Assembly: GCF_003194585.1 (NCBI RefSeq)
Contig: NZ_QHKZ01000001.1
Location: 558,001 to 622,000, forward strand
Direction: 5' to 3'
From: Nocardioides daejeonensis
Lineage (GTDB): Bacteria; Actinomycetota; Actinomycetes; Propionibacteriales; Nocardioidaceae
DNA length: 64,000 nucleotides
Shown piece after piece: positions 1 to 8,971 of this stretch; the first letter of the stretch is position 1; every line of letters starts with the position of its first letter. Made by a program: the position numbers and the translations under genes. Below the pieces are notes generated by a model. That model saw only the letters and a program-made list of their open reading frames with translations, was not told where the DNA came from and searched no databases.

Positions 1-585
1 GACGTCGTACGCCTGCGCCGCTCACCCGGTCGGCTGCTCCTGCTGGTCGGTTCCCTCCTGGTGCCGTACGCCGTCGCCGCGGTCGGCGGCGGGATCGTCG
101 TGGTGGTCGTGGAGGTGCTGGTCTGCTTCGGCCTCGTCCTGCCGTTGTTGGTGTCGCTGCGGGTGCTGACCCGATCCCAGGGGATGGTGCGGATCTTCCC
201 GACGCCGCTCGCACCGACGCGCGCGGCGGCGCTCGTCGTGCCGGGAGTCCTGCTGATCGGCCACGGCCTGGCCAGTGCCGGTGCGCTGCACCTGACGACG
301 GGCTGGACCGCCGCCGGGGTGGTGCCGCTGGGGCTGGCAGCCGGGCTTGCCGGACTGGCTGCCGGAACACGGTGGGTGACCGGACGGCCACCGGACTACG
401 GCCGCCCCCTGGTGTCGAGCCCCGCCGGTGGCGTGCCGACGAACCTTTACGGCAGTGTCTTCCGTGGTTTCGACGTCGCGCTGCTCGGCGTGCTCCCGCT
501 GCTGTTCCAGCCGCTGGGCAACGGACCCCTGCTCTCGATGCTGCTCTCCCTCGGTGTCCTCGCCTATCTGTGTGGAAGGAAGTGA
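1..585 (+). CDS. Integral membrane protein, 5' end outside the window
   Basis: The reading frame is open from the first base, so only the C-terminal 194 residues are seen and the start lies upstream. The visible part has about four to five hydrophobic segments separated by short loops, and contains a GRPLVSSPAGGVP loop before a last membrane pair. It resembles the C-terminal half of large actinobacterial membrane proteins that sit beside ABC transporter ATPases (DUF6297-like), but this is only an impression. The next gene starts 4 bases after its stop, so the two are probably co-transcribed. No enzyme motif is visible. Confidence 0.7.
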   Translation, partial: DVVRLRRSPGRLLLLVGSLLVPYAVAAVGGGIVVVVVEVLVCFGLVLPLLVSLRVLTRSQGMVRIFPTPLAPTRAAALVVPGVLLIGHGLASAGALHLTTGWTAAGVVPLGLAAGLAGLAAGTRWVTGRPPDYGRPLVSSPAGGVPTNLYGSVFRGFDVALLGVLPLLFQPLGNGPLLSMLLSLGVLAYLCGRK

Positions 586-589
586 GCCT

Positions 590-1354
590 GTGCTCCGCGA
601 CGATCTGGGGGTGGAGGTCGACCTGCCCGCCGCGGTCCGCCGGGTGGTCTGCCTGGTGCCCTCGCTAACCGAGGCGATCGCCGCGACGGCGCCGGAGCTG
701 CTGGTCGGTGCCACGCAGTGGTGCAGCCATCCGCCCGACCTGGAGGTCGTCCGGGTGCGCGGCACCAAGAATCCCGACCTGGCCGCGATCCGCGCGCTGG
801 CGCCCGACCTCGTAATCGCCAACGAGGAGGAGAACCGGGAGCTCGACGTACGTCGGCTCCGCGAGTCGGGCGTACCGGTCTGGGTGACGCGCACCGAGTC
901 GGTGCCGCAGGCGATCATGGCGATGGAGAGGCTGCTCGTGGAGGTTCTCGACGTGGGACGCCCGGCCTGGCTCCAGGAGGCAGCGGGGCTGTGGCGGTCG
1001 GCGGCACCCGTGCGCGGGAGCGTGGCGGTGGCGATCTGGCGGGACCCCTGGATGGTGGTGGGCCGGGACACCTTCGCCGGCGACCTGCTGCGCCGCCTCG
1101 GCTGGCGCAACGTCTTCGTCGGTGCCGAGGATCGCTATCCGCGGGTGGAGCTCGCAGAGATCGGTGCTCTCCGCCCCGACCTCGTGCTTCTGCCCGACGA
1201 GCCCTACGTCTTCTCGGCCGACGACGGCCCCGAGGTGTTCGAGGGGATCGAGACCGTCCTGTTGAGCGGTCGGCTACTGACCTGGTACGGCCCTTCGCTG
1301 GTCGAGGCGCACGCGGAGTTGTCGAGATTGCTAGGACGTCCTACTATTTACTAG
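590..1354 (+). CDS. BtuF-like helical-backbone metal/cobalamin binding protein
   Basis: 254 residues of the periplasmic-binding-protein type III fold (BtuF/FhuD class, helical backbone metal receptor). The N-terminal VCLVPSLTEAI segment, the GTKNPDLAAIRALAPDLVI strand-helix and the late LRPDLVLLPDEPY motif are typical. I chose GTG 590 because a GGAAGGAAG ribosome site lies just upstream and the homology begins there; earlier in-frame starts lie inside the previous gene. There is no signal peptide or lipobox, so it appears cytoplasmic, unlike classical BtuF. It lies directly before the B12-dependent icmF, which suggests a role around cobalamin; that link is inference. Its stop codon lies inside the icmF operator. 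Confidence 0.75.
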   Translation: MLRDDLGVEVDLPAAVRRVVCLVPSLTEAIAATAPELLVGATQWCSHPPDLEVVRVRGTKNPDLAAIRALAPDLVIANEEENRELDVRRLRESGVPVWVTRTESVPQAIMAMERLLVEVLDVGRPAWLQEAAGLWRSAAPVRGSVAVAIWRDPWMVVGRDTFAGDLLRRLGWRNVFVGAEDRYPRVELAEIGALRPDLVLLPDEPYVFSADDGPEVFEGIETVLLSGRLLTWYGPSLVEAHAELSRLLGRPTIY

Positions 1355-1363
1355 GAAGTCCTA
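1332..1363 (+). promoter_or_regulatory. Tandem palindromic operator/promoter before icmF
   Basis: TAGGACGTCCTA (1332-1343) is a perfect 12-bp palindrome. TAGGAAGTCCTA (1352-1363) is the same site with one changed pair, exactly 20 bp (two helical turns) downstream. The sites flank the A/T-rich CTATTTA and cover the stop codon of the preceding gene. Geometry and position, 21 bp before the icmF start, suggest a dimeric repressor site over the promoter. The regulator is not identifiable from the window. Confidence 0.6.
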
Positions 1364-1383
1364 CTAACTCCAGGGAGTGGACC

Positions 1384-4300
1384 GTGACGCAGCTGCACCG
1401 GCCGGCCAACGCCGTGCGATTCGTGACCGCATCGAGCCTCTTCGACGGCCATGACGCCTCGATCAACATCATGCGGCGGATCCTGCAGAGCCAGGGCGTC
1501 GAGGTGATCCACCTCGGCCACAACCGCTCCGTCCAGGAGGTCGTCGAGGCTGCGGTCGAGGAGGACGTGCAGGGCGTGGCGGTCTCCTCCTACCAGGGCG
1601 GCCACGTCGAGTACTTCGAGTACCTCACCCAGTCGCTCGCCGAGCGCGGCGCCGGCCACGTCAAGGTCTACGGTGGCGGGGGCGGTGTGATCGTGCCCGA
1701 GGAGATCGCCCGGCTCAAGAGCAGCGGCGTCACCATCTTCTCGCCCGAGGACGGGCAGCGGATGGGTCTCGTGGGGATGATCAACTCGATGGTCCGCGCG
1801 TGCGACGTCGATCTCTGGCAGCAGCGTCAGGTCGACGTCGACGCTGTGCTCGCGGGTGACAGGTTCGCCGTCGCTCGCGCGGTGACGGGTGCCGAGAACG
1901 CCGAGCTGCCCGACGACTTCCGCGCCGAGCTCCTTGCCGCCGCCGCAGGCCGGCGGGTGCCGGTGCTCGGCATCACCGGCACCGGCGGATCCGGCAAGTC
2001 GAGCCTGACCGACGAGCTGGTGCGGCGGTTCCGGGTGGACCAGGCCGACAAGCTCCGGGTCGCGGTCATCGCGGTCGACCCGACCCGCCGCCGGGGTGGT
2101 GGCGCGCTGCTGGGCGACCGGATCCGGATGAACTCGCTGGACGGCGTGACGACCACCTTCCGGTCGCTGGCCACGCGCGGTGAGCGGGAGATCCCCGACG
2201 GTCTGGCCGACGTCATCGCCGTGATGAAGGCGGCCGGCAACGACCTGGTGATCGTGGAGACCCCAGGCATCGGTCAGGGCGACGCGGGCATCCTGCCTTT
2301 CGTCGACCACTCCCTCTACGTGATGACTCCCGAGTTCGGCGCCGCCTCCCAGCTCGAGAAGATCGACATGCTCGACTTCGCCGACACCGTCGCGATCAAC
2401 AAGTTCGAGCGCCGCGGGGCCGAGGACGCGTTGCGCGACGTCGCCCGGCAGCTGGTCCGCAACCGCGAGGCGTTCGGCCAGAAGCCCGAGGAGATGCCGG
2501 TCTTCGGCACCTCTGCCGCGACCTTCAACGACGACGGCGTGACCGCGCTCTACCAGCACCTGCGCGACGCGCTGGCCGAGCACGGCCTGGCTCTCGCCGA
2601 GGGCCTGTTGCCGCGGGTCGGCGTACGGCACTCCTCGGGGATCGCCCAGGTGGTGCCCGGCAGCCGCGTCCGGTATCTCTCCGAGATCGCCGAGAGCGTG
2701 CGCGGCTACCACGCGCGAACCGAGGAGTACGTCGAGGCGGCCCGGCGGGTGCAGCGATTCGAGGAGGTCGCCGGCGAGCTCGAGCGTGCGAGTGCCGACT
2801 CCGGCGCCGTGCCGGCTCTGCTCGACCAGGCTCGGCGGGAGGTGCCGCACGAGATCGCCGACCAGATCGCGGGTTGGCCGGCCGTCGTGGAGTCCTACTC
2901 GGGCGACGAGCAGGTGGTCACGGTGAGGGACCGCGAGATCCACACCCGGCTCACGAAGGAGTCGCTGGCGGGCACCAAGGTGCCGCGCGTCTCGTTGCCG
3001 CGGTTCGCCGACCACGGTGAGCTGGTGCGCTTCTGGCGCAAGGAGAACCTGCCGGGCTACTTCCCGTTCACCGCCGGGGTCTTCCCCTTCAAGCGCGACG
3101 GCGAGGACCCGGCCCGGATGTTCGCGGGCGAGGGCGACCCGGCTCGCACCAACCGTCGCTTCAAGGTGCTCTCCGAGGACAGCGAGGCGACCCGCCTCTC
3201 GACGGCCTTCGACTCCGTGACGCTCTACGGCCGCGACCCCGATCCGCGGCCCGACGTCTATGGCAAGGTGGGCACCTCAGGTGTCTCCGTCGCCACGCTC
3301 GACGACATGAAGGAGCTCTACGACGGCTTCGACCTGGTGGCGCCGACCACCTCGGTCTCGATGACCATCAACGGCCCGGCGCCGACGGTGCTCGCGTTCT
3401 TCCTCAACACGGTGATCGACCAGCAGGTCGACGCGTTCGTGGCCAAGGAGGGGCGCCAGCCCGACGACGGGGAGCGGGCCCAGCTGGCGGCGTACGCCGT
3501 CGCCAACGTGCGCGGCACCGTGCAGGCGGACATCCTCAAGGAGGACCAGGGGCAGAACACCTGCCTCTTCTCCACGGAGTTCAGCCTGCGCTGCATGGCT
3601 GACATCCAGGAGTGGTTCATCCAGAACCAGGTGCGCAACTTCTACTCGGTCTCCATCTCCGGCTACCACATCGCAGAGGCCGGGGCCAACCCGATCAGCC
3701 AGCTCGCGTTCACGCTCGCCAACGGCTTCACCTACGTCGAGGCCTACCTGGCCCGTGGGATGGACATCGACGACTTCGCACCCAACCTCTCCTTCTTCTT
3801 CTCCAACGGCATGGACCCGGAGTACTCGGTGATCGGCCGGGTTGCCCGCCGCATCTGGGCGGTGGCGATGAAGGAGAAGTACGGCGCGGGGGAGCGGAGC
3901 CAGAAGCTGAAGTACCACGTGCAGACCAGTGGTCGGTCGCTGCACGCCCAGGAGATGGACTTCAACGACATCCGGACCACCCTGCAGGCACTCATCGCGA
4001 TCTACGACAACGCGAACTCGCTGCACACCAACGCGTATGACGAGGCGGTCACCACGCCCACCGAGGAGTCGGTCCGCCGTGCGCTGGCCATCCAGCTGAT
4101 CATCAATCGCGAGTGGGGGCTGGCGATGAACGAGAACCCGCTCCAGGGATCGTTCATCATCGACGAGCTGACCGACCTCGTGGAGGCGGCGGTGCTGGCC
4201 GAGTTCGACCGGATCAACGAGCGCGGCGGCGTCCTCGGGGCGATGGAGACCGGCTACCAGCGGGGCCGGATCCAAGACGAGTCGATGCTCTACGAGCACC

Positions 4301-4611
4301 GCAAGCACGACGGCTCGTTGCCGATCATCGGCGTGAACACCTTCCGCAAGCCGCAGTCCGAGGAGGAGCCGCCCACCGTCGAGCTCGCGCGCGCCACCGA
4401 GGCGGAGAAGGAGTCCCAGCTCGCCCGGGTCCGCGCGTTCCGCGAGGAGCATCGGTCCGAGGCCGAGCTGGCCCTGGACCGCCTCAAGGAGGCCGCGGTC
4501 TCCGGAGAGAACATCTTCGCGGTGCTCATGGACGCCGCTCGGGTCTGCTCGCTTCAGCAGGTCACCGAGGCCTTCTTCGAGGTCGGCGGCCAGTATCGGC
4601 GCAACCTCTGA
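1384..4611 (+). CDS. icmF: Fused isobutyryl-CoA mutase IcmF (B12-dependent)
   Basis: 1075 residues, the usual IcmF length. It interconverts isobutyryl-CoA and n-butyryl-CoA (some forms also isovaleryl/pivalyl-CoA) with adenosylcobalamin. Domain order: B12-binding domain first, with the DGHD cobalt-ligand motif at 21-24 and a GGGGG turn near 97-101; then a MeaB-type G-protein chaperone with P-loop GTGGSGKSS (199-207) and NKFERRG; then the C-terminal TIM-barrel mutase with SVSISGYHIAEAGAN and RNFYS segments. GTG 1384 is used because homology begins immediately after it; longer readings run through the upstream gene in another frame. It probably forms one unit with the BtuF-like gene or has its own promoter at the tandem operator. 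The fusion order matches known IcmF, and nothing is truncated. Confidence 0.95.
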   Translation: MTQLHRPANAVRFVTASSLFDGHDASINIMRRILQSQGVEVIHLGHNRSVQEVVEAAVEEDVQGVAVSSYQGGHVEYFEYLTQSLAERGAGHVKVYGGGGGVIVPEEIARLKSSGVTIFSPEDGQRMGLVGMINSMVRACDVDLWQQRQVDVDAVLAGDRFAVARAVTGAENAELPDDFRAELLAAAAGRRVPVLGITGTGGSGKSSLTDELVRRFRVDQADKLRVAVIAVDPTRRRGGGALLGDRIRMNSLDGVTTTFRSLATRGEREIPDGLADVIAVMKAAGNDLVIVETPGIGQGDAGILPFVDHSLYVMTPEFGAASQLEKIDMLDFADTVAINKFERRGAEDALRDVARQLVRNREAFGQKPEEMPVFGTSAATFNDDGVTALYQHLRDALAEHGLALAEGLLPRVGVRHSSGIAQVVPGSRVRYLSEIAESVRGYHARTEEYVEAARRVQRFEEVAGELERASADSGAVPALLDQARREVPHEIADQIAGWPAVVESYSGDEQVVTVRDREIHTRLTKESLAGTKVPRVSLPRFADHGELVRFWRKENLPGYFPFTAGVFPFKRDGEDPARMFAGEGDPARTNRRFKVLSEDSEATRLSTAFDSVTLYGRDPDPRPDVYGKVGTSGVSVATLDDMKELYDGFDLVAPTTSVSMTINGPAPTVLAFFLNTVIDQQVDAFVAKEGRQPDDGERAQLAAYAVANVRGTVQADILKEDQGQNTCLFSTEFSLRCMADIQEWFIQNQVRNFYSVSISGYHIAEAGANPISQLAFTLANGFTYVEAYLARGMDIDDFAPNLSFFFSNGMDPEYSVIGRVARRIWAVAMKEKYGAGERSQKLKYHVQTSGRSLHAQEMDFNDIRTTLQALIAIYDNANSLHTNAYDEAVTTPTEESVRRALAIQLIINREWGLAMNENPLQGSFIIDELTDLVEAAVLAEFDRINERGGVLGAMETGYQRGRIQDESMLYEHRKHDGSLPIIGVNTFRKPQSEEEPPTVELARATEAEKESQLARVRAFREEHRSEAELALDRLKEAAVSGENIFAVLMDAARVCSLQQVTEAFFEVGGQYRRNL

Positions 4612-4761
4612 GGTGGGCGCGGAGCGGGAGCCGCGTGGAGCGGTTCTGTAGGCTGAGGGCTCGATCCACGCAGACCCCGAGCAGTTAGGTGCACTCCGAA
4701 CCCTCATGGACGGTTCTCAAAGTAGCTGGCCCGTTGATCCCGCCGACCGGGGGAGGGCACG

Positions 4762-6117
4762 GTGATCGAATGGATTCTGCTGGGCGCCGCAGTGCTCCTG
4801 GTGCTCGCTTGTGGTGTCTTCGTCGCGGCCGAGTTCGCGTTGGTGACAGTCGACCGGGCAGCGGTCGAGCGCGCGGTGGCCGACGGTGATGCCGGCGCCG
4901 ACTCGGTGCAGCACGCGCTGCGCAGCCTCTCGACGCAGCTCTCCGGGGCCCAGGTCGGGATCACGGTCACCAACCTCGCCATCGGCTTCCTCGCCGAGCC
5001 GGCGATCGCGGCACTGCTCCACGATCCGCTGGCGGCTGCCGGGGTGCCCGGCGGAGCCCTCCACCCGACGGCGCTCACGATCGCCTTGGTGCTGAGCACC
5101 GCGGTCACCATGATCTTCGGCGAGCTGGTGCCCAAGAACCTGGCCATCGCGCTGCCGATGCGGACCGCGAAGGCGACAGCGCCGTTGCAGCGGGGGTTCA
5201 CGGCGCTGATGCGCGGCCCGATCCGCGTGCTCAACGGCTCCGCGAACTTCCTGGTACGCCGCCTGGGAGTCGAGCCGCAGGAGGAGCTCCGCTCGGCCCG
5301 CACCAGTACCGAGCTCGCCTCGCTGATCGCCCGCTCGGCCGACCAGGGAACACTGGACGCCGACACCGCGGAGCTCATGGAGCGCTCGGTCGAGTTCGGC
5401 AGCCGCACCGCGGGCGAGATCATGACGCCGCGGATGCGCACGACCACGGTGGAGACCGGTGACCGCGCCGAGACCGTGCTGGAGCTGACCCGCAACACCG
5501 GCCACTCGCGCTTCCCTGTCCTCGACGAGACCGACACGGTGGTCGGCACCGTGCACGTGAAGCACGCGGTCGCCCTGCCGTTGCACGAGCGGGCCACCAC
5601 CAAGATCAAGCACATCATGGTGAAGCCGATCGTGGTGCCCGACTCGCTCCGGCTCGACCCGCTGCTCGCACTGCTGCGCCGTGACGGCTTCCAGATGGCG
5701 GTGGTGCTCGACGAGTACGGCGGCCATGCCGGCATCGTGACCCTCGAGGATGTCGTCGAGGAGATCGTCGGCGACATCTCCGACGAGCACGACCGGCTCG
5801 GTGCCCGCGGCCGGCAGCGTCGCGACGGCACCTGGTCGCTCTCCGGACTGCTCCGCCCCGACGAGGTCGAGGACCTCACCGAGGTGACGCTCCCCGACAG
5901 CGAGCACTACGACACGGTCGCCGGCCTGGTGCTCCAGGTGCTTGGCAGGATCCCGCTCGCCGGCGACCAGGTCGAGGTGCCGCTCCCGGCGCCCTTCGTG
6001 GACAACGACGAGGTGCCTCCGCCACGCCAGGTCGCGGTGCTGAAGGTGGAGCGCATGGACGGTCGTCGCATCGACCGGATCCGGATGTGGACCCGGGAGG
6101 AGGATCTCAGTGAGTGA
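4762..6117 (+). CDS. CNNM/CorC-type membrane protein with CBS pair (first of two)
   Basis: 451 residues. The N-terminal DUF21 (CNNM) membrane domain covers about residues 1-185, with GVFVAAEFALVTV and FGELVPKNLAIALP signatures. A CBS-domain pair follows (about 200-335; EIMTPRMRT, GHSRFPVLDE, DEYGGHAGIVTLEDVVEEIVGDI), then a C-terminal CorC/HlyC transporter-associated domain (about 350-440). The family is linked to Mg2+/divalent cation extrusion, and older names call it hemolysin. GTG 4762 follows the ribosome site GGGGGAGGG. The end overlaps the next paralogue by 8 bases, so the two are translationally coupled and may form a heterodimer (inference). Confidence 0.9.
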   Translation: MIEWILLGAAVLLVLACGVFVAAEFALVTVDRAAVERAVADGDAGADSVQHALRSLSTQLSGAQVGITVTNLAIGFLAEPAIAALLHDPLAAAGVPGGALHPTALTIALVLSTAVTMIFGELVPKNLAIALPMRTAKATAPLQRGFTALMRGPIRVLNGSANFLVRRLGVEPQEELRSARTSTELASLIARSADQGTLDADTAELMERSVEFGSRTAGEIMTPRMRTTTVETGDRAETVLELTRNTGHSRFPVLDETDTVVGTVHVKHAVALPLHERATTKIKHIMVKPIVVPDSLRLDPLLALLRRDGFQMAVVLDEYGGHAGIVTLEDVVEEIVGDISDEHDRLGARGRQRRDGTWSLSGLLRPDEVEDLTEVTLPDSEHYDTVAGLVLQVLGRIPLAGDQVEVPLPAPFVDNDEVPPPRQVAVLKVERMDGRRIDRIRMWTREEDLSE

Positions 6118-7159
6118 CCTGACCGCTGTGCTCATCGCCGTCGTCCTGCTGGCGCTCAACGCGTTCTTCGTCGGGGCCGAGTTCGCTCTCGTCTCCGCGC
6201 GACGCACGCAGATCGAACCGCGCGCGCAGGCGGGTTCGAAGCTCGCCCGCACCACGCTGACCGCGATGGAGAACGTCTCCCTCGTGATGGCTGGTGCCCA
6301 GCTCGGCATCACCATCTGCTCGCTCGGCCTCGGTGCCGTCGGCGAGCCGGCCGTGGCCCACCTGCTGGAGCCGCTCTTCGAGTCGCTCGACGTGCCGGAT
6401 CAGCTGGTGCATCCGATCGCCTTCGCGATCGCCCTGACGATCGTCGTCTTCCTGCACGTCGTGCTCGGCGAGATGGTGCCCAAGAACATCGCGATCGCCG
6501 GACCGGACCGGGCCGCTCTCGTGCTGGGTCCGCCGATGGTCGGCATCGTGACCGTGCTGCGACCGCTGATCGTCACCCTCAACGCGGTGGCCAACCTGGT
6601 GCTGCGCGCGCTCCGGGTCGAGCCCCGCGACGAGGTGAGCTCGACCTTCACCCGCGAGGAGGTGGCGGCGCTGGTCGAGGAGTCCCGCGGCGAGGGACTG
6701 ATCGAGGCCGACGAGTACGACCGCCTGGCCGGTGCTCTCGGCTTCACCGAGCGGACGGTGGAGTCGGTGCTGCTGCCGATGGCCTCCATGACGACGCTGC
6801 CCCGTCAGTGCACCGCCGCCGACGTCGAGGACCTCTGTGCAGCGACCGGCTTCTCCCGCTTCCCGGTCTGCGACGGTGACGGCGACCCGATCGGCTACCT
6901 GCACATCAAGGACGTGCTCGAGACGGACCCCGCCCGACGCGACCGGGTGGTCGACGACAAGTGGATCCACCCGTTCGCCGCCGTACGCCCGGCGGACACC
7001 CTGCACGACGCGCTGGAGACCCTGCAGCGCAGGGGAGCGCACATGGCCCGGGTGGTCGACGAGGAGGGACGTACCCACGGGCTGGCCACGCTCGAGGACG
7101 TGCTCGAGGAGCTGGTCGGCGAGATCCGCGACGCCGCGCACCTGGAGACGGCGGACTGA
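6110..7159 (+). CDS. CNNM/CorC-type membrane protein with CBS pair (second of two)
   Basis: 349 residues, a paralogue of the preceding protein. The DUF21 membrane domain spans about 1-190 (NAFFVGAEFALVSARR, GEMVPKNIAIAGPDRAA) and the CBS pair about 205-340 (ATGFSRFPVCDGDGDPIGYLHIKD, GLATLEDVLEELVGEI). It lacks the C-terminal CorC_HlyC domain of its partner. GTG 6110 lies inside the end of the upstream gene after an AGGAGG-like site (GGGAGGAGG). Paired long/short CNNM genes are common in actinobacteria. The likely role is divalent cation homeostasis at the plasma membrane; the ion is not decided by the sequence. Confidence 0.9.
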   Translation: MSDLTAVLIAVVLLALNAFFVGAEFALVSARRTQIEPRAQAGSKLARTTLTAMENVSLVMAGAQLGITICSLGLGAVGEPAVAHLLEPLFESLDVPDQLVHPIAFAIALTIVVFLHVVLGEMVPKNIAIAGPDRAALVLGPPMVGIVTVLRPLIVTLNAVANLVLRALRVEPRDEVSSTFTREEVAALVEESRGEGLIEADEYDRLAGALGFTERTVESVLLPMASMTTLPRQCTAADVEDLCAATGFSRFPVCDGDGDPIGYLHIKDVLETDPARRDRVVDDKWIHPFAAVRPADTLHDALETLQRRGAHMARVVDEEGRTHGLATLEDVLEELVGEIRDAAHLETAD

Positions 7160-7185
7160 CTCCGCGACCTGCGGGGTCGCTCGTC

Positions 7186-7191
7186 TAGGGT
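7186..7191 (+). promoter_or_regulatory. -10 element TAGGGT for a leaderless start
   Basis: TAGGGT ends 7 bases before GTG 7199. This is the spacing expected if transcription begins at or next to the start codon of the phosphatidyltransferase gene. Confidence 0.45.
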
Positions 7192-7198
7192 GGTGCCC

Positions 7199-7801
7199 GT
7201 GCAGGAGGTTCAGCGGGCATCCGATCGGATCTGGACGGTGCCCAACGCTTTGAGCATGCTCCGCTTGCTCGGTGTGCCGGTCTTCCTGTGGCTGGTGCTC
7301 GTGCCTGAGGCGGACGGCTGGGCGTTGGGCCTCCTCATGGTCTCCGGAGTCTCGGACTGGCTGGACGGCTACCTGGCCCGACGACTCGACCAGCGCTCGT
7401 CGCTCGGGGAGCTCCTCGATCCGATCGCCGATCGGCTCTACATCCTGGCCGTGGTCGTCGGTCTCGCGATGCGCGACGTGATCCCCTGGTGGGTGGCCCT
7501 GCTGCTGCCGCTGCGCGACCTGCTCCTGTGGGGGCTGGTGCCGTTCCTGAGGACGCGGGGCTACTCCGCCCTGCCGGTGCACTTCCTCGGCAAGGCTGCG
7601 ACCTTCAACCTGCTCTACGCCTTCCCGCTGCTGCTCCTCGGCGACGGCGACGGGACCGTGGCGACCCTCGCGCAGGTCTTCGGTTGGTCGTTCGCCTTCT
7701 GGGGGATCGGACTGTACTGGTGGGCGGGGATCCTCTATGCCTGGCAGGTGCGGGTCCTGCTGAGGAACGAGCCGCGGGGGGAGCCGGCCACCGATGCCTG
7801 A
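7199..7801 (+). CDS. CDP-alcohol phosphatidyltransferase (PgsA2-like)
   Basis: About 200 residues with four to six membrane helices. The CDP-alcohol phosphotransferase motif D-x2-DG-x2-AR-x8-G-x3-D-x3-D is complete (from DWLDGYLARR through LDPIADR, about residues 57-82), so the enzyme should be active. It joins a CDP-activated diacylglycerol to an alcohol headgroup such as glycerol phosphate or inositol phosphate; which one cannot be told. Position before DUF881-Sbp-DUF881-gcvH matches M. tuberculosis Rv1822 (pgsA2). GTG 7190 is an alternative start 9 bases earlier; GTG 7199 is preferred because the TAGGGT box fits leaderless transcription. It overlaps the next gene by 8 bases. Confidence 0.85.
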   Translation: MQEVQRASDRIWTVPNALSMLRLLGVPVFLWLVLVPEADGWALGLLMVSGVSDWLDGYLARRLDQRSSLGELLDPIADRLYILAVVVGLAMRDVIPWWVALLLPLRDLLLWGLVPFLRTRGYSALPVHFLGKAATFNLLYAFPLLLLGDGDGTVATLAQVFGWSFAFWGIGLYWWAGILYAWQVRVLLRNEPRGEPATDA

Positions 7802-8642
7802 CCGCCTGCCCGAGCATGTGGTCCAACCGCTCCTCAGCCGGATCACCAACGCCTCGCTCGACGAGGACTACGAGCATGTGGCGGCCCGGCGGGCGCTCGC
7901 CGGCGGTGGCGATACGCCCCCGTCCGGAGGTCATCGGATGGCGGCCGTGGTGACCGCCCTCTTCGGACTCCTGATCGTCATCGCGGCGGTCCAGACCTCC
8001 CGGGACGCGGCGACCACCGAGGAGAGCCGGCAGGCCCTGGTCCGCCAGATCGGCACGGAACGTGACCGGCTGGCCGACAAGCAGAAGGAGCTCGCTGACC
8101 TGCGAGAGGCCAACACGGAGCTTGAGACGGGACTCGGCAAGCAGACCAAGGCCGAGCAGTCGGCGAGCCGCAAGTTGACCGACCTGGCGGCGTACACGGG
8201 CTATCTGCCGGTGCACGGTGAAGGAGTGCGGGTCCGGCTGAACAACTCGGCTGACGGGTCCGGAGACGGCGTGGTGCGCGACGAGGACCTGGCCACCCTC
8301 GTCTACGGGCTGTGGGAGGCCGGTGCCGAGGCCGTCGCGGTGAACGGGCAGCGGCTCACCGCGCTGACCGGGATCCGCACGGTCAACCAGGCCATCCACG
8401 TCAAGACCCGACCGCTGCGGCCGCCGTACGTGATCGAGGCGATCGGCGACCAGAACCGGCTGCAGGCGGGCTTCGCCGAGTCCTCGGCCGGCTCCACGTT
8501 CCTCGGGCTCCGCAACGCGTTCGGCTTCGAGTTCGACATCGACAACGAGTCGAACCTGGACCTGCCTGGCCGTAGCCAGCCATACCTGAGGGAGGCTGTT
8601 CCCTATGTCGAGCCTCCGGACAGCAAGGGAGTGACACCGTGA
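7794..8642 (+). CDS. DUF881 family membrane-anchored protein (first copy)
   Basis: 282 residues. A cytoplasmic segment of about 45 residues is followed by one membrane helix (VVTALFGLLIVIAAVQ), a coiled-coil stretch rich in E/K/Q (about 75-130), then the extracytoplasmic DUF881 domain with the VRVRLNNS and EAVAVNGQRLTALTGIR signatures. Orthologous in position to Rv1823. The family appears with the small basic protein Sbp in cell-division/envelope clusters of Gram-positives; molecular function is unknown. Start ATG 7794 overlaps the upstream gene, and its stop overlaps the sbp start (GTGA), so the block is translationally coupled. Confidence 0.88.
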   Translation: MPDRLPEHVVQPLLSRITNASLDEDYEHVAARRALAGGGDTPPSGGHRMAAVVTALFGLLIVIAAVQTSRDAATTEESRQALVRQIGTERDRLADKQKELADLREANTELETGLGKQTKAEQSASRKLTDLAAYTGYLPVHGEGVRVRLNNSADGSGDGVVRDEDLATLVYGLWEAGAEAVAVNGQRLTALTGIRTVNQAIHVKTRPLRPPYVIEAIGDQNRLQAGFAESSAGSTFLGLRNAFGFEFDIDNESNLDLPGRSQPYLREAVPYVEPPDSKGVTP

Positions 8643-8971
8643 CCGCAGCCCTCGGCCTTCTGGCCGGGATCGTCCTCGGGTTGGTGCTGCAGCCCGACGT
8701 TCCCGTGTGGTTGGAGTACTACCTGCCGATCGCGGTCGTGGCCGCGCTGGACGCCGTCTTCGGCGGCCTGCGCGCACACCTCGACGGCATCTTCGACGAC
8801 AAGGTCTTCGTGGTGTCGTTCGTCAGCAACGTGGTGATCGCGGCGGCCATCGTGTGGCTGGGCGACAAGCTGGGCGTCGGCGGCCAGCTGACCACCGCGG
8901 TCATCGTGGTCCTCGGCATCCGTATCTTCTCCAACGTCGCGGCGATCAGGCGGCACGTGTTCCATGCCTGA
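8639..8971 (+). CDS. sbp: Small basic protein Sbp (DUF1290)
   Basis: 110 residues with three membrane segments (about 4-18, 24-45, 65-100) and a conserved DAVFGGLRAHLDGIFDDKVFVVSF core, as in the Sbp/DUF1290 family encoded near division genes of Gram-positive bacteria. It is embedded between two DUF881 genes with overlaps of 4 and 8 bases, the same arrangement as Rv1823-Rv1825, which argues for a membrane complex of the three proteins. The biochemical role is not known. Confidence 0.9.
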   Translation: MTAALGLLAGIVLGLVLQPDVPVWLEYYLPIAVVAALDAVFGGLRAHLDGIFDDKVFVVSFVSNVVIAAAIVWLGDKLGVGGQLTTAVIVVLGIRIFSNVAAIRRHVFHA

